From: Candidatus Rokuibacteriota bacterium
Lineage (GTDB): Bacteria > Methylomirabilota > Methylomirabilia > Rokubacteriales > CSP1-6
Length of the DNA: 64,000 nucleotides
Direction of reading: 5' to 3'
Assembly: GCA_023248995.1 (NCBI GenBank)
Contig: JAHFDN010000006.1
Span: forward strand, 1 to 64,000
Shown here: one piece after another, positions 56,617 through 64,000 of the stretch
How the letters are laid out: the number at the start of each line of letters is the position of its first letter
Position numbering within the stretch: position 1 is the stretch's first letter
Translations under genes and position numbers: made by a program
Notes under the pieces: generated by a model
What the model was told of the DNA's origin: nothing
What the model saw: the letters and a program-made list of their open reading frames with translations, nothing else
The model's database searches: none

Positions 56617-57960
56617 ATGCAGAGACGCTACCTCCCCCTGATCGTCCTGTCGGCGTGGCTCACCGGCTGCAGCGCCGCCGCCACCGTCCCGTCCACCGTC
56701 TCCAACGACACGGGGCTCCCTCCGCCCACCCGCCAGGTGCTTGCCAACGGCATGCGCCTGATCGTCCAGGAGCATCGGGCGGCGGACATCGTGGCCCTCT
56801 ATCTCTTCGTCGCGGTCGGCGCGCGCGACGAGGGGCCGACCGACCTCGGCTTCTCCCACTTCCAGGAGCACATGGTCTTCAAAGGCACGGACACCCAGGG
56901 GCCCGGCTTCGTGGATCGCGCGGTGGAGGGCGCCGGGGGCAGATCGGACGCCAACACCTCATTCGACTATACCTTTTATTCCCTCGTCCTCCCGACCAGC
57001 GAAGCGTCCCACGGCATCCAGATCCTGGCCGACATGGCGTTCCGCTCGAAGTTCGATCCCGTGGAGATGGCCCGCGAGCGCGACGTGATCCTGGAGGAGG
57101 CGCGAGTCGAGCAGGACTCCCCCGACACAGCGCTGACCCGGGGACTCAACAGGCTCGTCTTCCGCGATCATCCTTATGGCCGCTCCCTCTTGGGCAGCGA
57201 GGCAACGCTGAAGGGGGCGACGCGTGAGAGACTCCTCGCCTACTACAGGCGCCACTACGTGCCGGACCAGATGACCCTCGTGGTCGTCGGTCCGGTGGCG
57301 CCGAGACACATCGAAGCCGCCGTGCAGGACACCTTCGGCCGCATCCCGGCCGGCGGTCACAGACGGGCTCCCCTCGCGGCGGCGCGCCCGCTGACGGACG
57401 GCACGCGCCAGGACGTCGAGCGGCCGGAGCAACAAGCCTATCTCGCCCTGGGCTGGCGCGCCCCGAGCACGAGCGATCCCGACGGCTTCGCCGTAGATCT
57501 CCTGGCCACCATCCTGGGGGGAACGGAGAGTTCCCGTCTCGCCCAGACGCTTCGAGACCGGGACCAGCTCGTCGCACGCATCACGATGGACTACAACTCC
57601 CTCGAGGCGGGCGGCGTCGTGAGCATCAAGGCCAAACTCGAAGCGAAGGACCTGGACAAGGTCCAGCGCCTGATCCTCGACGAGATCGCGCGCATCCAGG
57701 AACACGGAGTGACCGAAGACGAGCGCGAGCTCGCGCTGACCACGTTCGAGGCTTCACACGCCTTCGACACCGAGACCGCGGAAGGACTCGCGTACGCCTA
57801 CGGCCTCGCGGAGACGACCTGGACGCTCGAGGCAGAGCTCATGTACGTCAAGCGCCTCCGGCAGGTGACCCGGGAGCAGATCCAGGACGCCGCGCGCCGG
57901 TTCCTCTCCCGGACCGACTACGCCCGCCTGGCGTTCGTGCCCGCGCGGAAGAGCCGGTGA
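56617..57960 (+). CDS. M16 zinc metallopeptidase, active subunit, lipoprotein
   Basis: A 447-residue insulinase-family peptidase. The inverted zinc motif is HFQEH near residue 80, with a distal Glu in EEARVEQDSPD near residue 152, as in the pitrilysin/processing peptidase group. The signal MQRRYLPLIVLSAWLTGC has a lipobox, so the enzyme is anchored in the envelope. ATG 56617 is preferred; 56590 in frame would put nine residues before the signal. The stop overlaps the next gene, its inactive partner. Confidence 0.88.
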   Translation: MQRRYLPLIVLSAWLTGCSAAATVPSTVSNDTGLPPPTRQVLANGMRLIVQEHRAADIVALYLFVAVGARDEGPTDLGFSHFQEHMVFKGTDTQGPGFVDRAVEGAGGRSDANTSFDYTFYSLVLPTSEASHGIQILADMAFRSKFDPVEMARERDVILEEARVEQDSPDTALTRGLNRLVFRDHPYGRSLLGSEATLKGATRERLLAYYRRHYVPDQMTLVVVGPVAPRHIEAAVQDTFGRIPAGGHRRAPLAAARPLTDGTRQDVERPEQQAYLALGWRAPSTSDPDGFAVDLLATILGGTESSRLAQTLRDRDQLVARITMDYNSLEAGGVVSIKAKLEAKDLDKVQRLILDEIARIQEHGVTEDERELALTTFEASHAFDTETAEGLAYAYGLAETTWTLEAELMYVKRLRQVTREQIQDAARRFLSRTDYARLAFVPARKSR

Positions 57961-59270
57961 TGCGACGACGCCCGATGGCCTGGTCGCTGGCCGCGACGCT
58001 CCTCCTGGGGTTGGCGGTGCCCGCGGGCGCCGCGGACGCCGGGGCGATCGCCCGAACCCGGCTGGCCAACGGCTTCACCGTCCTCGTCCGCCCGAACCCG
58101 GCGGCTCCCGTCGTCGCCATCTCGCTGGGGATCCGCATGGGAACGCGCTGGGAGACGCCGGAGACGGCCGGGATTTCGAATTTCCTCCAGCTCATGGTCG
58201 TGCGGGACACCGCTTCGCGGAGCGGAACCCAGATCGTCCAGGAAGCCGAGCGGCTGGGAGGCCAAATCGACGCCGTGGCAGACCAGGACTGGTCCGAGAT
58301 CTCGGCCACGGCGCTCTCCCGCAACTGGAAGGCCATCCTCGAGCTGGTCGCTGACGTCGCCCTTCATCCGACGCTGGCGGATAGCCTCGCGGACAGCATC
58401 AAGGAGTTCGTGCTCCGGCAGATTCGGAATCGCGGCGATCAACCATACGCCGTCGCGGTGGACGCGCTGACGCAATCACTCTTCGGGCAGCATCCCTACG
58501 CGTGGAACCCCCTCGGGAGAGGGCAGAGTGTCGAACGCATAGACCGGACATCCCTTCTCGCCCACTATCGCCGCCATTACGTCCCGGGTGGGATGGTCCT
58601 CGCGGTGAGCGGACGGGTGCGCACCCCGGAGGTCGTCGCGGAGGCCGAGCGGCTCTTCGGCGGCATGCCGGTGGGACGACCACCGTCGGCAACCACTGCC
58701 ACCCCGCCGCCCGTCGGGGCCACCCGCCTTGAGAGCGAGGTGCCGGGCGCCCAGGCGCAGATCCTCATGGGGGCGCTGGCCCCGCCCTTCATTCACCCCG
58801 ACTACCCCGCGACGAAGGTCCTCAGCACGGTGCTCGGCGGTGGCATGGCCGGCCGCTTCTTCTCGGAGCTCCGCGACAAGCAGGCGCTCGCCTACTCCAC
58901 GCGGGCGCTCTACCCGTCGCTCACTGACACGGGCTACTTCGTGGCCCAACTGGGCACGGCGCCGGAGAATCTGGCCCGCGCCGAGGCGAGTCTCAAGAAG
59001 GAGCTGGAGCGGATCCGGGAGGAGCCGCCCTCGGCCGAGGAACTGCGCGTGGCCAAGGCGTACCTCCTGGGGAACCTGGCCATGGACCGGCGCACCAACG
59101 CGCGCCAGGCCTGGTACCTCGCCACGTTCGAGCTGGCGGGGGTGGGCTACGAGTTTCTCGACCGGTACACGGCCGCCGTCGGAGCCGTCACGGCCGCCGA
59201 CGTCCAGCGCGTGGCCCGAGCCTATCTGAAAACGATGCGGGAGAGCGTGGCGCGCCCCCCGATCCGTTGA
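57960..59270 (+). CDS. M16 family protein, inactive subunit
   Basis: A 436-residue M16 protein with signal peptide (WSLAATLLLGLAVPAGAA). At the place of the HxxEH motif it has GISNFLQLMVV, so no zinc site remains. The second half is well conserved (GAQAQILMGALAPPF, GGGMAGRFFSELRDKQALAY). M16 enzymes often work as an active/inactive heterodimer, as in mitochondrial processing peptidase, and the overlap of the two genes here fits that. GTG 57957 is an alternative start. Confidence 0.9.
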   Translation: MRRRPMAWSLAATLLLGLAVPAGAADAGAIARTRLANGFTVLVRPNPAAPVVAISLGIRMGTRWETPETAGISNFLQLMVVRDTASRSGTQIVQEAERLGGQIDAVADQDWSEISATALSRNWKAILELVADVALHPTLADSLADSIKEFVLRQIRNRGDQPYAVAVDALTQSLFGQHPYAWNPLGRGQSVERIDRTSLLAHYRRHYVPGGMVLAVSGRVRTPEVVAEAERLFGGMPVGRPPSATTATPPPVGATRLESEVPGAQAQILMGALAPPFIHPDYPATKVLSTVLGGGMAGRFFSELRDKQALAYSTRALYPSLTDTGYFVAQLGTAPENLARAEASLKKELERIREEPPSAEELRVAKAYLLGNLAMDRRTNARQAWYLATFELAGVGYEFLDRYTAAVGAVTAADVQRVARAYLKTMRESVARPPIR

Positions 59271-59289
59271 CCCGCATCGTGGGCGGAGG

Positions 59290-60861
59290 ATGCGAATGCT
59301 CAAACGACTGACGTGGACCCTGGCTGTCCCGGCGCTCCTCTGGCCGCTCCCGGCGGCCCTGGCCGATCAGCCCGTGCAGGTCCAGGAGCTGGTGCTCCGC
59401 GCCAAGCCGGCCGTGATCCTCGTGACCGCCCGGGTGGACGCCGAGGTGACGCTCAGCTGCGGCGGTGGCCCGGTGACGGTCAAGCCCTCGCCCTTCCTGG
59501 AAACGGGCACCGGCTGGTTCGTCGACGGCCGGGGCTACCTGATCACCAACGCCCACGTGGTGGACCCGGTCCATCGGATCCCGCCGTGGGTGATCCACGA
59601 ACTCAAGCGGAGCGCGGTGGACGAGGCCTGCGTCGATCCGGTCCTCATGAGGCAGGGGCTCTCGCGCGGCCAGCGGCCGGAGGCCGAAGACCAGGTCCGG
59701 CGGCGGGTGGACATGGCGAGCATCAGGGTGAAGCCTCTCCCCCGGCTGACCGTGCTCCTGTCCAACGGCACCGTGCTCTCGGCGGAAATCAAGAAGTTCA
59801 GCCCGCCGCTTTTGCTGGACGTCGCCGGGAAACCCGTTGCCGATGCCGGGCGCGACCTGGCGCTGCTCCGCGTCAAGGACGGCGTCTACCCGGCGTTGGG
59901 CCTTGCCCACGAGGAGGCCAAGATCGGAGACCCCCTGCACATCCTCGGGTTCCCGGGCGTCGTGCTGAGCCACGAACTCCTGAACAAGAGCGCGGCCCTG
60001 GAAGCCTCGGTCACCGGCGGGAGCGTCTCCGGCTTCAAGATGGACGCGCTCGGCCAGGACGTGATCCAGACCGACGCGCCGGCCGCCCCGGGCAACAGCG
60101 GCGGCCCGGCGGTCGGCCACAGTGGCGACGTGGTGGGCGTGCTGACCTTCGTGTCGCTCTCGCCGTCGGGGGGGAGCATCGTGCAGGGGTTCAACTTCCT
60201 GATCCCGACGCGGGACATCAAGAAATTCCTCGAGGGGACCGAGGCCACCAAGCTCGGCGAGAGCCGCTTCAACCCCGTCTGGGCCGCCGGCATCCGGGAC
60301 CTCCTGGACGAGCGCTACAGGAGCGCCGCGGCAAGGTTCGCCGAGGCGGACGCCCTCCTGCCGAACCTCGTGGACGTCAAGCGCGCGCGCGCCGAGGCGG
60401 AGTTCAAGGTGAAGAACCCGCCCCCGCGGCCGTTCCCGTGGGCGTGGATCGCGATCGGGCTCGCGCTGATGAGCGGCGGCGGCTACGGCGCCCTGTGGTG
60501 CCGGCGCTGGCAGCGCAACCGCTTCCGGATCAAGGCCGGGGAGGTCGTCCGCTTGCTCGAGGAGGGAACCAATCCGCTCCTCCTTGACGTCCGCAAATCG
60601 TCGGCCCAGAAGACGAGTCCGCTCAAGATCCCCGGGGCCGTCTCCATCACACCGGAGGCGCTCGAGTCCGGTGAGACGGGGATCCTGGTGGAGCCGGAGC
60701 GGATCGTCGTCGCCTACTGCTCCTGAACCGACGAAGCCACGAGCGCCCGGGTGGCGCAGCAGCTTCGACGGGTCGGCTTCAAGGACGTGAGAATCCTCAA
60801 GGGCGGCCTCGGCGGCTGGGCGAACGCGGGGCTCCCGCTCGAGTCGAGGCCGGGCGGCTGA
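59290..60861 (+). CDS. Periplasmic serine protease - membrane helix - selenocysteine rhodanese fusion
   Basis: A 523-residue protein if UGA at 60724-60726 is read as selenocysteine (residue 479). Order: signal peptide (LAVPALLWPLPAALA); trypsin-like protease with His in LITNAHVV near residue 90, Asp in GRDLALLRVKD near residue 197 and Ser in APGNSGGPAVG near residue 269; TPR-like helix; membrane helix WAWIAIGLALMSGGGYGALW near residue 390; then a C-terminal rhodanese (NPLLLDVRKSS ... GAVSITPEAL). The rhodanese reads VVAYCS-U-TDEATSARVA and continues in frame to RILKGGLGGWANAGLPLE with normal family ending. Stopping at the UGA would cut the fold in half. Known relatives have C-x-C here. The rhodanese should be cytosolic. 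Confidence 0.85.
60728..60776 (+). promoter_or_regulatory. Candidate bacterial SECIS of the rhodanese fusion
   Basis: Right after the UGA, GCCAC (60736-60740) pairs with GTGGC (60751-60755) around a 10-nt loop about 15-24 nt from the UGA. CGAA/TTCG (60732-35/60764-67) and CCGA/TCGG (60728-31/60773-76) can extend it. The geometry fits a SelB-read hairpin; it was found by eye only. Confidence 0.5.
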
Positions 60862-60872
60862 TCGGGAGCCCG

Positions 60873-62069
60873 ATGGGGGCCCTCAACGGCGTCAAGATCC
60901 TCGAGCTGGCCCGCGTCGCGCCGGCGGAGTTCTGCACGATGCTCCTGGCCGACATGGGCGCCGACGTCCTGAAGCTCGAAACCCCACCCGCCGACGGCCA
61001 GGCCGAGACCCCCGAGGAGAAGCGCCGGGCGGCCTTCGCCTACGTCAACCGGAACAAGCGGAGCCTGGCGCTGAACCTCAAAGCGCCCGAGGCGCAGGCG
61101 ATCTTCCAGACGCTCGCCACCACGGCCGACGTCGTCGTCGAGGGCTTCCGCCCGGGAGTGATGAAGCGGCTCGGCGGCGATTACGAGACCATCCGCAAGG
61201 TCAACCCGCGCGTCATCTACTGCTCGCTCTCCGGCTTCGGGCAGAACGGCCCGTACAAGGACTACCCGGCCCACGACCTGAATTATCTCTCGCTGGCGGG
61301 CGTCCTGGGGCTCATTGGAGAGCCTGACAGGAAGCCCGCCATCCCCCTGAACCTCGTCGCCGACTACGGCGGGGCGAGCCTCCACGGGGCGCTGGGAATC
61401 GTGCTCGCGCTGTTCGCACGCGAGCGGACCGGCCAGGGCCAGCAGGTAGACGTGGCGTACCTCGACGCCACGCTCTCCCTGCTCGGGGCCACGCCGAACC
61501 TCCGCTTCTTCTGGAGCGACGGCCTCGCGCCGCGCCGGGGCGCCGGCTTCCTCGGCGGCTCCTACCCCTACTACGCCGTATACGAGACCAAGGATCGAAA
61601 GCTCCTCAGCATCGCCTGCACCGAGCCCTGGCTCTGGGAGAACTTCTGCAAGGCGATCGGCCGGCCCGAGTTCGCCAGGTACAGCCGCGTGGCCGACCAG
61701 TTCGTCCGCGCCGCCAACCCGGAGGAAGTCCGGGCGCGCGAGGAGGTCGAGGCGATCATCCGGACCCGGACGCGCGACGAATGGTACGAGGACCTCGTCA
61801 CGCGAGACGTCTGCGTGGGGAAGGTCTACGATGTGGAGGAGGTCTTCGAAGACCCGCACATTCGGGCCCGCCAGATGCTCGTGGAGACCGAGCACCCGGA
61901 GATCGGCAAGGTCAAGGAGGTCGGCATCGCGATCAAGCTGTCCGGCACCCCCGGCGCGGTCCGCGGCGCGGCCCCCTACCGGGGCGAGCACACCGACCAG
62001 GTGTTGCGCGAGCTCGGGATGAAGCCGGAGGAGATCCGGGAGCTCCGCGACAGGCGCGTGGTGGCGTAG
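60873..62069 (+). CDS. CaiB/BaiF family III CoA-transferase
   Basis: A 398-residue enzyme. It has GVKILELARVAPAEFCTMLLA at the start (split here by a normal variant), VNRNKRSLALNLKAPEAQAI near residue 60, and the catalytic Asp in PAHDLNYLSLAGVLGL near residue 132. GQGQQVDVAYLDATLSLLG near residue 190 is typical. It may be a CoA transferase or an alpha-methylacyl-CoA racemase-type enzyme. It begins 11 bp after the selenoprotein gene and is probably in a small catabolic operon. Confidence 0.88.
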   Translation: MGALNGVKILELARVAPAEFCTMLLADMGADVLKLETPPADGQAETPEEKRRAAFAYVNRNKRSLALNLKAPEAQAIFQTLATTADVVVEGFRPGVMKRLGGDYETIRKVNPRVIYCSLSGFGQNGPYKDYPAHDLNYLSLAGVLGLIGEPDRKPAIPLNLVADYGGASLHGALGIVLALFARERTGQGQQVDVAYLDATLSLLGATPNLRFFWSDGLAPRRGAGFLGGSYPYYAVYETKDRKLLSIACTEPWLWENFCKAIGRPEFARYSRVADQFVRAANPEEVRAREEVEAIIRTRTRDEWYEDLVTRDVCVGKVYDVEEVFEDPHIRARQMLVETEHPEIGKVKEVGIAIKLSGTPGAVRGAAPYRGEHTDQVLRELGMKPEEIRELRDRRVVA

Positions 62070-62079
62070 CGAGGGCGAC

Positions 62080-62121
62080 ATGCGGCTCAAGGGCAAGGTA
62101 GCGATCGTGACGGGGGCCTGA
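62080..62121 (+). pseudogene. 14-codon relic of a short-chain dehydrogenase
   Basis: ATG followed by RLKGKVAIVTGA then TGA: exactly the first 13 residues of an SDR, ending inside the NAD-binding TGxxxGxG motif. No SDR sequence follows in any frame before the next gene. It looks like a deletion that removed nearly a whole gene downstream of the CaiB gene. Reading the TGA as selenocysteine gives no SDR-like continuation. Confidence 0.7.
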
Positions 62122-62155
62122 GCCCGATGCGTCGCGAAGAGAGGTGAGGGTGGCC

Positions 62156-62350
62156 ATGAGGCACATCGGGATCGTCCTCTTCGCCTGGTGGGTGTACGTC
62201 TACACGTACGTCGTGGTGGCGCCGAACGCGATCCCCATCTACAAGTGGGTCCCGCAAGAGCGCTTCCTCAAGCAGGAGTTCTGCGACTTCAAGGCCCGGC
62301 AGCTCCGACGGGAGGGCGTCGAAGCCGTCTGCTGGTACGTGGACGACTGA
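62156..62350 (+). CDS. Small single-span membrane protein
   Basis: A 64-residue protein with one hydrophobic segment (IGIVLFAWWVYVYTYVVVA) near residues 4-22 and a charged C-terminal part (FCDFKARQLRREGVE) ending in CWYVDD. The two Cys could form a disulfide if exported. GAGGTGAGGG precedes ATG 62156. It lies 8 bp before the hydroxyacid dehydrogenase. I do not recognise the family. Confidence 0.6.
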   Translation: MRHIGIVLFAWWVYVYTYVVVAPNAIPIYKWVPQERFLKQEFCDFKARQLRREGVEAVCWYVDD

Positions 62351-62358
62351 CCCGCGCG

Positions 62359-63393
62359 ATGAAAATCTACGTCACGGGCGCCTACGGCCCGTCCCAGGAG
62401 CTGGAATCGCTGCGCGAGGCCGGGCACGAGGTCGTGCTGGGGCGGCCCGTGGACCAACCGGGACGGCGGCCGTACACCGAGCAAGAGCTGGTCGAGTGGT
62501 GCCGGGACGCCGACGTGATCATGGCCTCCCACCAGGACACGATCAGCCGGGCGGTCCTCGCGGCGTCCCAGAACCTCCGGCTCGTGGTCGTCCCGCTGGT
62601 CGGCGTGGACAAGATTGACGTTCCCGCCGCCACCGAGCTGGGCATCGTCGTGGCCAACAGCCCCACGACGCTGGACATCGCGGCCACCGCGGAGGCCACC
62701 ATCGCCCTCATGCTCATGCTCCTGAAGCGCATCAAGCACAACGAGTCCAAGCTCCGCCGCGGCGAGTGGTCCCGGCGGGCGGACCTGGGCTGGCTCGTCG
62801 CGGGAAAGACCATCGGCCTCGTCGGCCTGGGCCGCGTCGGCGCGCACGTCGCCCGCCGCCTTCAGGGCTGGGAGGCGCGGTTCTTGGCGTGCGATCCCTA
62901 CGTCGCGCCGGAGACCGCGCGACCGCTCCAGGTGTCTCTGGTGAACCTCCCCACGCTCCTGGCCGATTCGGACGTCGTGAGCCTCCATGCGGCCCTGACT
63001 CCCAAGACGCGCGGCATGATCGGCGAAAAAGAGCTGAAGTCCATGAACCGGGCCGCGTTCCTGATCAACACGGCCCGAGGGGAACTGGTGGACGAAGAAG
63101 CCCTCTGCCGGGCGATCGAAGGGGGCTGGATCGCCGGCGCCGCGCTGGATACCTTCGAGTCGGAGCCATTGCCCATGGAGAGCCGGCTCCGGACGCTCGA
63201 CCCGAAACGGGTGATCCTCACCCCGCACAACGCCGCCCACAGCGAGGCAGGACGGCTGGCCGATCTCAAGCTCGCCTTCGATGCCACCCTGAGCGCGCTC
63301 CGGGGTGAGGTGCCCAAGCACACCGTGAATCCGCAGGTGGTCGCCCAGTGGCGGCAGCGCTTCGGGGGCACGAAGGCGGGCCGAATCCGCTAG
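62359..63393 (+). CDS. D-2-hydroxyacid dehydrogenase (NAD)
   Basis: A 344-residue enzyme. The Rossmann motif is IGLVGLGRVGAHVARRLQGW near residue 153. Catalytic residues are expected in INTARGELVDEEAL (Arg) near residue 238, DTFESEPLPMESRLR (Glu) near residue 265 and ILTPHNAAHS (His) near residue 290. ATG 62359 is the family start (MKIYVTGAYGPSQ); an earlier frame start lies in the small membrane gene. It resembles phosphoglycerate-dehydrogenase-like enzymes; substrate unknown. Confidence 0.9.
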   Translation: MKIYVTGAYGPSQELESLREAGHEVVLGRPVDQPGRRPYTEQELVEWCRDADVIMASHQDTISRAVLAASQNLRLVVVPLVGVDKIDVPAATELGIVVANSPTTLDIAATAEATIALMLMLLKRIKHNESKLRRGEWSRRADLGWLVAGKTIGLVGLGRVGAHVARRLQGWEARFLACDPYVAPETARPLQVSLVNLPTLLADSDVVSLHAALTPKTRGMIGEKELKSMNRAAFLINTARGELVDEEALCRAIEGGWIAGAALDTFESEPLPMESRLRTLDPKRVILTPHNAAHSEAGRLADLKLAFDATLSALRGEVPKHTVNPQVVAQWRQRFGGTKAGRIR

Positions 63394-63418
63394 GCGCGCC
63401 CGACACGGGAGGACAGGG

Positions 63419-63595
63419 ATGAGGATCGAGGTCATCGTCGAGCAGAACGCGGCCGGCGAGTTCGTCGCGACGGCGGCGGAGTATCCCGGCGTCGGCGCCA
63501 CCGGCCGCACGGAGAAAGAGGCGCTCACTCGCCTCCTCGGCGCCCTCGAGTTCCACCTCCAAGGCGGCCGCAGGTCAGCCTCTCCCTCGGCGTGA
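63419..63595 (+). CDS. HicB-like small protein, no HicA partner
   Basis: A 58-residue protein with the HicB/UPF0150 beta-alpha pattern: RIEVIVEQNAAGEFVATAAE then PGVGATGRTEKEALTRLLGA. A short Ser/Arg tail follows; there is no DNA-binding tail. The expected HicA toxin is not adjacent on either side. It may be an orphan partial-RNase-H-fold protein. GGGAGGAC precedes ATG 63419. Its stop overlaps the next gene's GTG. Confidence 0.65.
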   Translation: MRIEVIVEQNAAGEFVATAAEYPGVGATGRTEKEALTRLLGALEFHLQGGRRSASPSA

Positions 63596-64000
63596 GATCC
63601 CGTCGCTGTTGCGCCGTCCGCCTGCTCGCCCTGGCCGTGGCCCTCGGCCTCTCGTCGGCGCATTCCGAGCCGGCCAGGGCTCAGGGGTCGTACCAGGGGC
63701 CGCTGATCGACGCCCACTCGCATCTGCCGAATCTCCAGGTGCTGGACGCCTACGTCGAGGCGATGAAGCGGCACAACGTGGCTGACGTGCTCCTGCTGGG
63801 CGTCGGCGGCGTGCAGAAGCAGGACGTGGAGTGGATCGCCGCGGCCGCCAAGCGACACCCGGTGCGCGTCCTCCAAGCTGCCCCCGTTCCCGATCCGCTC
63901 GGCCCCGGCCAGGCGAAGGCGCTGGACGCTCTGCTCGCCTCCGGCCAGTACCGGGCCGCCGGCGAGGTCCACGTCCGGCAGGTCTCGCGCCAGATCGAGC
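63592..64000 (+). CDS. Exported amidohydrolase-like protein (3' end outside window)
   Basis: The first 136 residues only, from GTG 63592 overlapping the HicB-like stop. A signal peptide (LLALAVALGLSSAHS) is followed by PLIDAHSHLPNLQVLDAYVE, the metal-binding HxH region of the amidohydrolase-2/TIM-barrel family. VADVLLLGVGG and AAKRHPVRVLQAAPVPDPLG continue the barrel pattern. It is a probable periplasmic metal-dependent hydrolase. The rest of the gene is not available. Confidence 0.75.
   Translation, partial: MRSRRCCAVRLLALAVALGLSSAHSEPARAQGSYQGPLIDAHSHLPNLQVLDAYVEAMKRHNVADVLLLGVGGVQKQDVEWIAAAAKRHPVRVLQAAPVPDPLGPGQAKALDALLASGQYRAAGEVHVRQVSRQIE

Noticed and set aside
59290-60726. Protease gene ending at the TGA
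   Set aside because: The stop falls in the middle of the rhodanese active-site loop and the same frame continues as clear rhodanese to 60861, so UGA recoding is the better reading.
62080-62160. Third selenoprotein at the SDR relic
   Set aside because: Reading through TGA 62119-62121 gives no SDR-like sequence and no plausible redox site.

Overview
This is a strongly GC-rich bacterial chromosome segment. It is densely packed, with many 1-4 nt stop/start overlaps and long antisense shadow ORFs. The organism is diderm: a type II secretion secretin, an outer-membrane beta-barrel, MsbA, and lipoprotein and Tat signals are present. The mix of F420 biosynthesis, long amt/glnK nitrogen loci, CaiB and LLM enzymes and UGA-recoded genes suggests an uncultured soil or subsurface lineage such as Rokubacteria/Methylomirabilota. 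That placement is inference; there is no rRNA or marker-gene tree here.

Layout. 1-3.1 kb: the 3' end of gspD, then a REP-associated tyrosine transposase between perfect 27-bp inverted repeats. 3.1-9.3 kb: patatin, lipoprotein NagZ, a nucleoside hydrolase/ribokinase pair, a SelW-like selenoprotein with an in-frame UGA, a CoA-transferase and a DUF488 protein. 9.3-18.6 kb: beta-propeller, bS21, an RRM protein, a PlsC-like acyltransferase, a stand-alone RAM domain, oxidoreductases, a carbamoyltransferase, a DJ-1 protein and an FmdB-type zinc ribbon. 18.7-24 kb: an ABC sugar importer without its ATPase, with a CcmI-like lipoprotein and an aldehyde dehydrogenase. 24-26.5 kb: Mrp, a LON-domain protein and a PDZ-only protein in one unit. 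26.6-31.4 kb: flavin reductase, DegT aminotransferase, a structured RNA that looks like 6S RNA, a glycosyltransferase and MsbA. 31.5-38.8 kb: NadE, ArsM, a LOG protein, then panB-bioB-MBL lipoprotein and a Fis-like protein.

39-49 kb is a nitrogen-assimilation island: amt-glnK, glnA, glnK-amt, an NtrC-type activator and a receiver-GAF-kinase. Two good sigma-54 promoter matches precede the two amt/glnK units, and one has a 21-bp palindrome about 85 bp upstream. This suggests local control by the adjacent two-component pair.

49.5-56.6 kb carries F420 biosynthesis (cofG, cofH, cofD, cofC, cofE) with an LLM oxidoreductase and a PPOX protein that probably use F420; HU and GNAT genes are embedded. 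56.6-64 kb holds an active/inactive M16 protease pair, a periplasmic serine protease fused through a membrane helix to a rhodanese whose C-x-C motif is C-x-UGA, a CaiB transferase, a 14-codon SDR relic, a hydroxyacid dehydrogenase, a HicB-like protein and the start of an amidohydrolase.

The strongest new signals are the two UGA-containing genes, especially the protease-rhodanese fusion, the candidate 6S RNA, and the sigma-54 nitrogen island.
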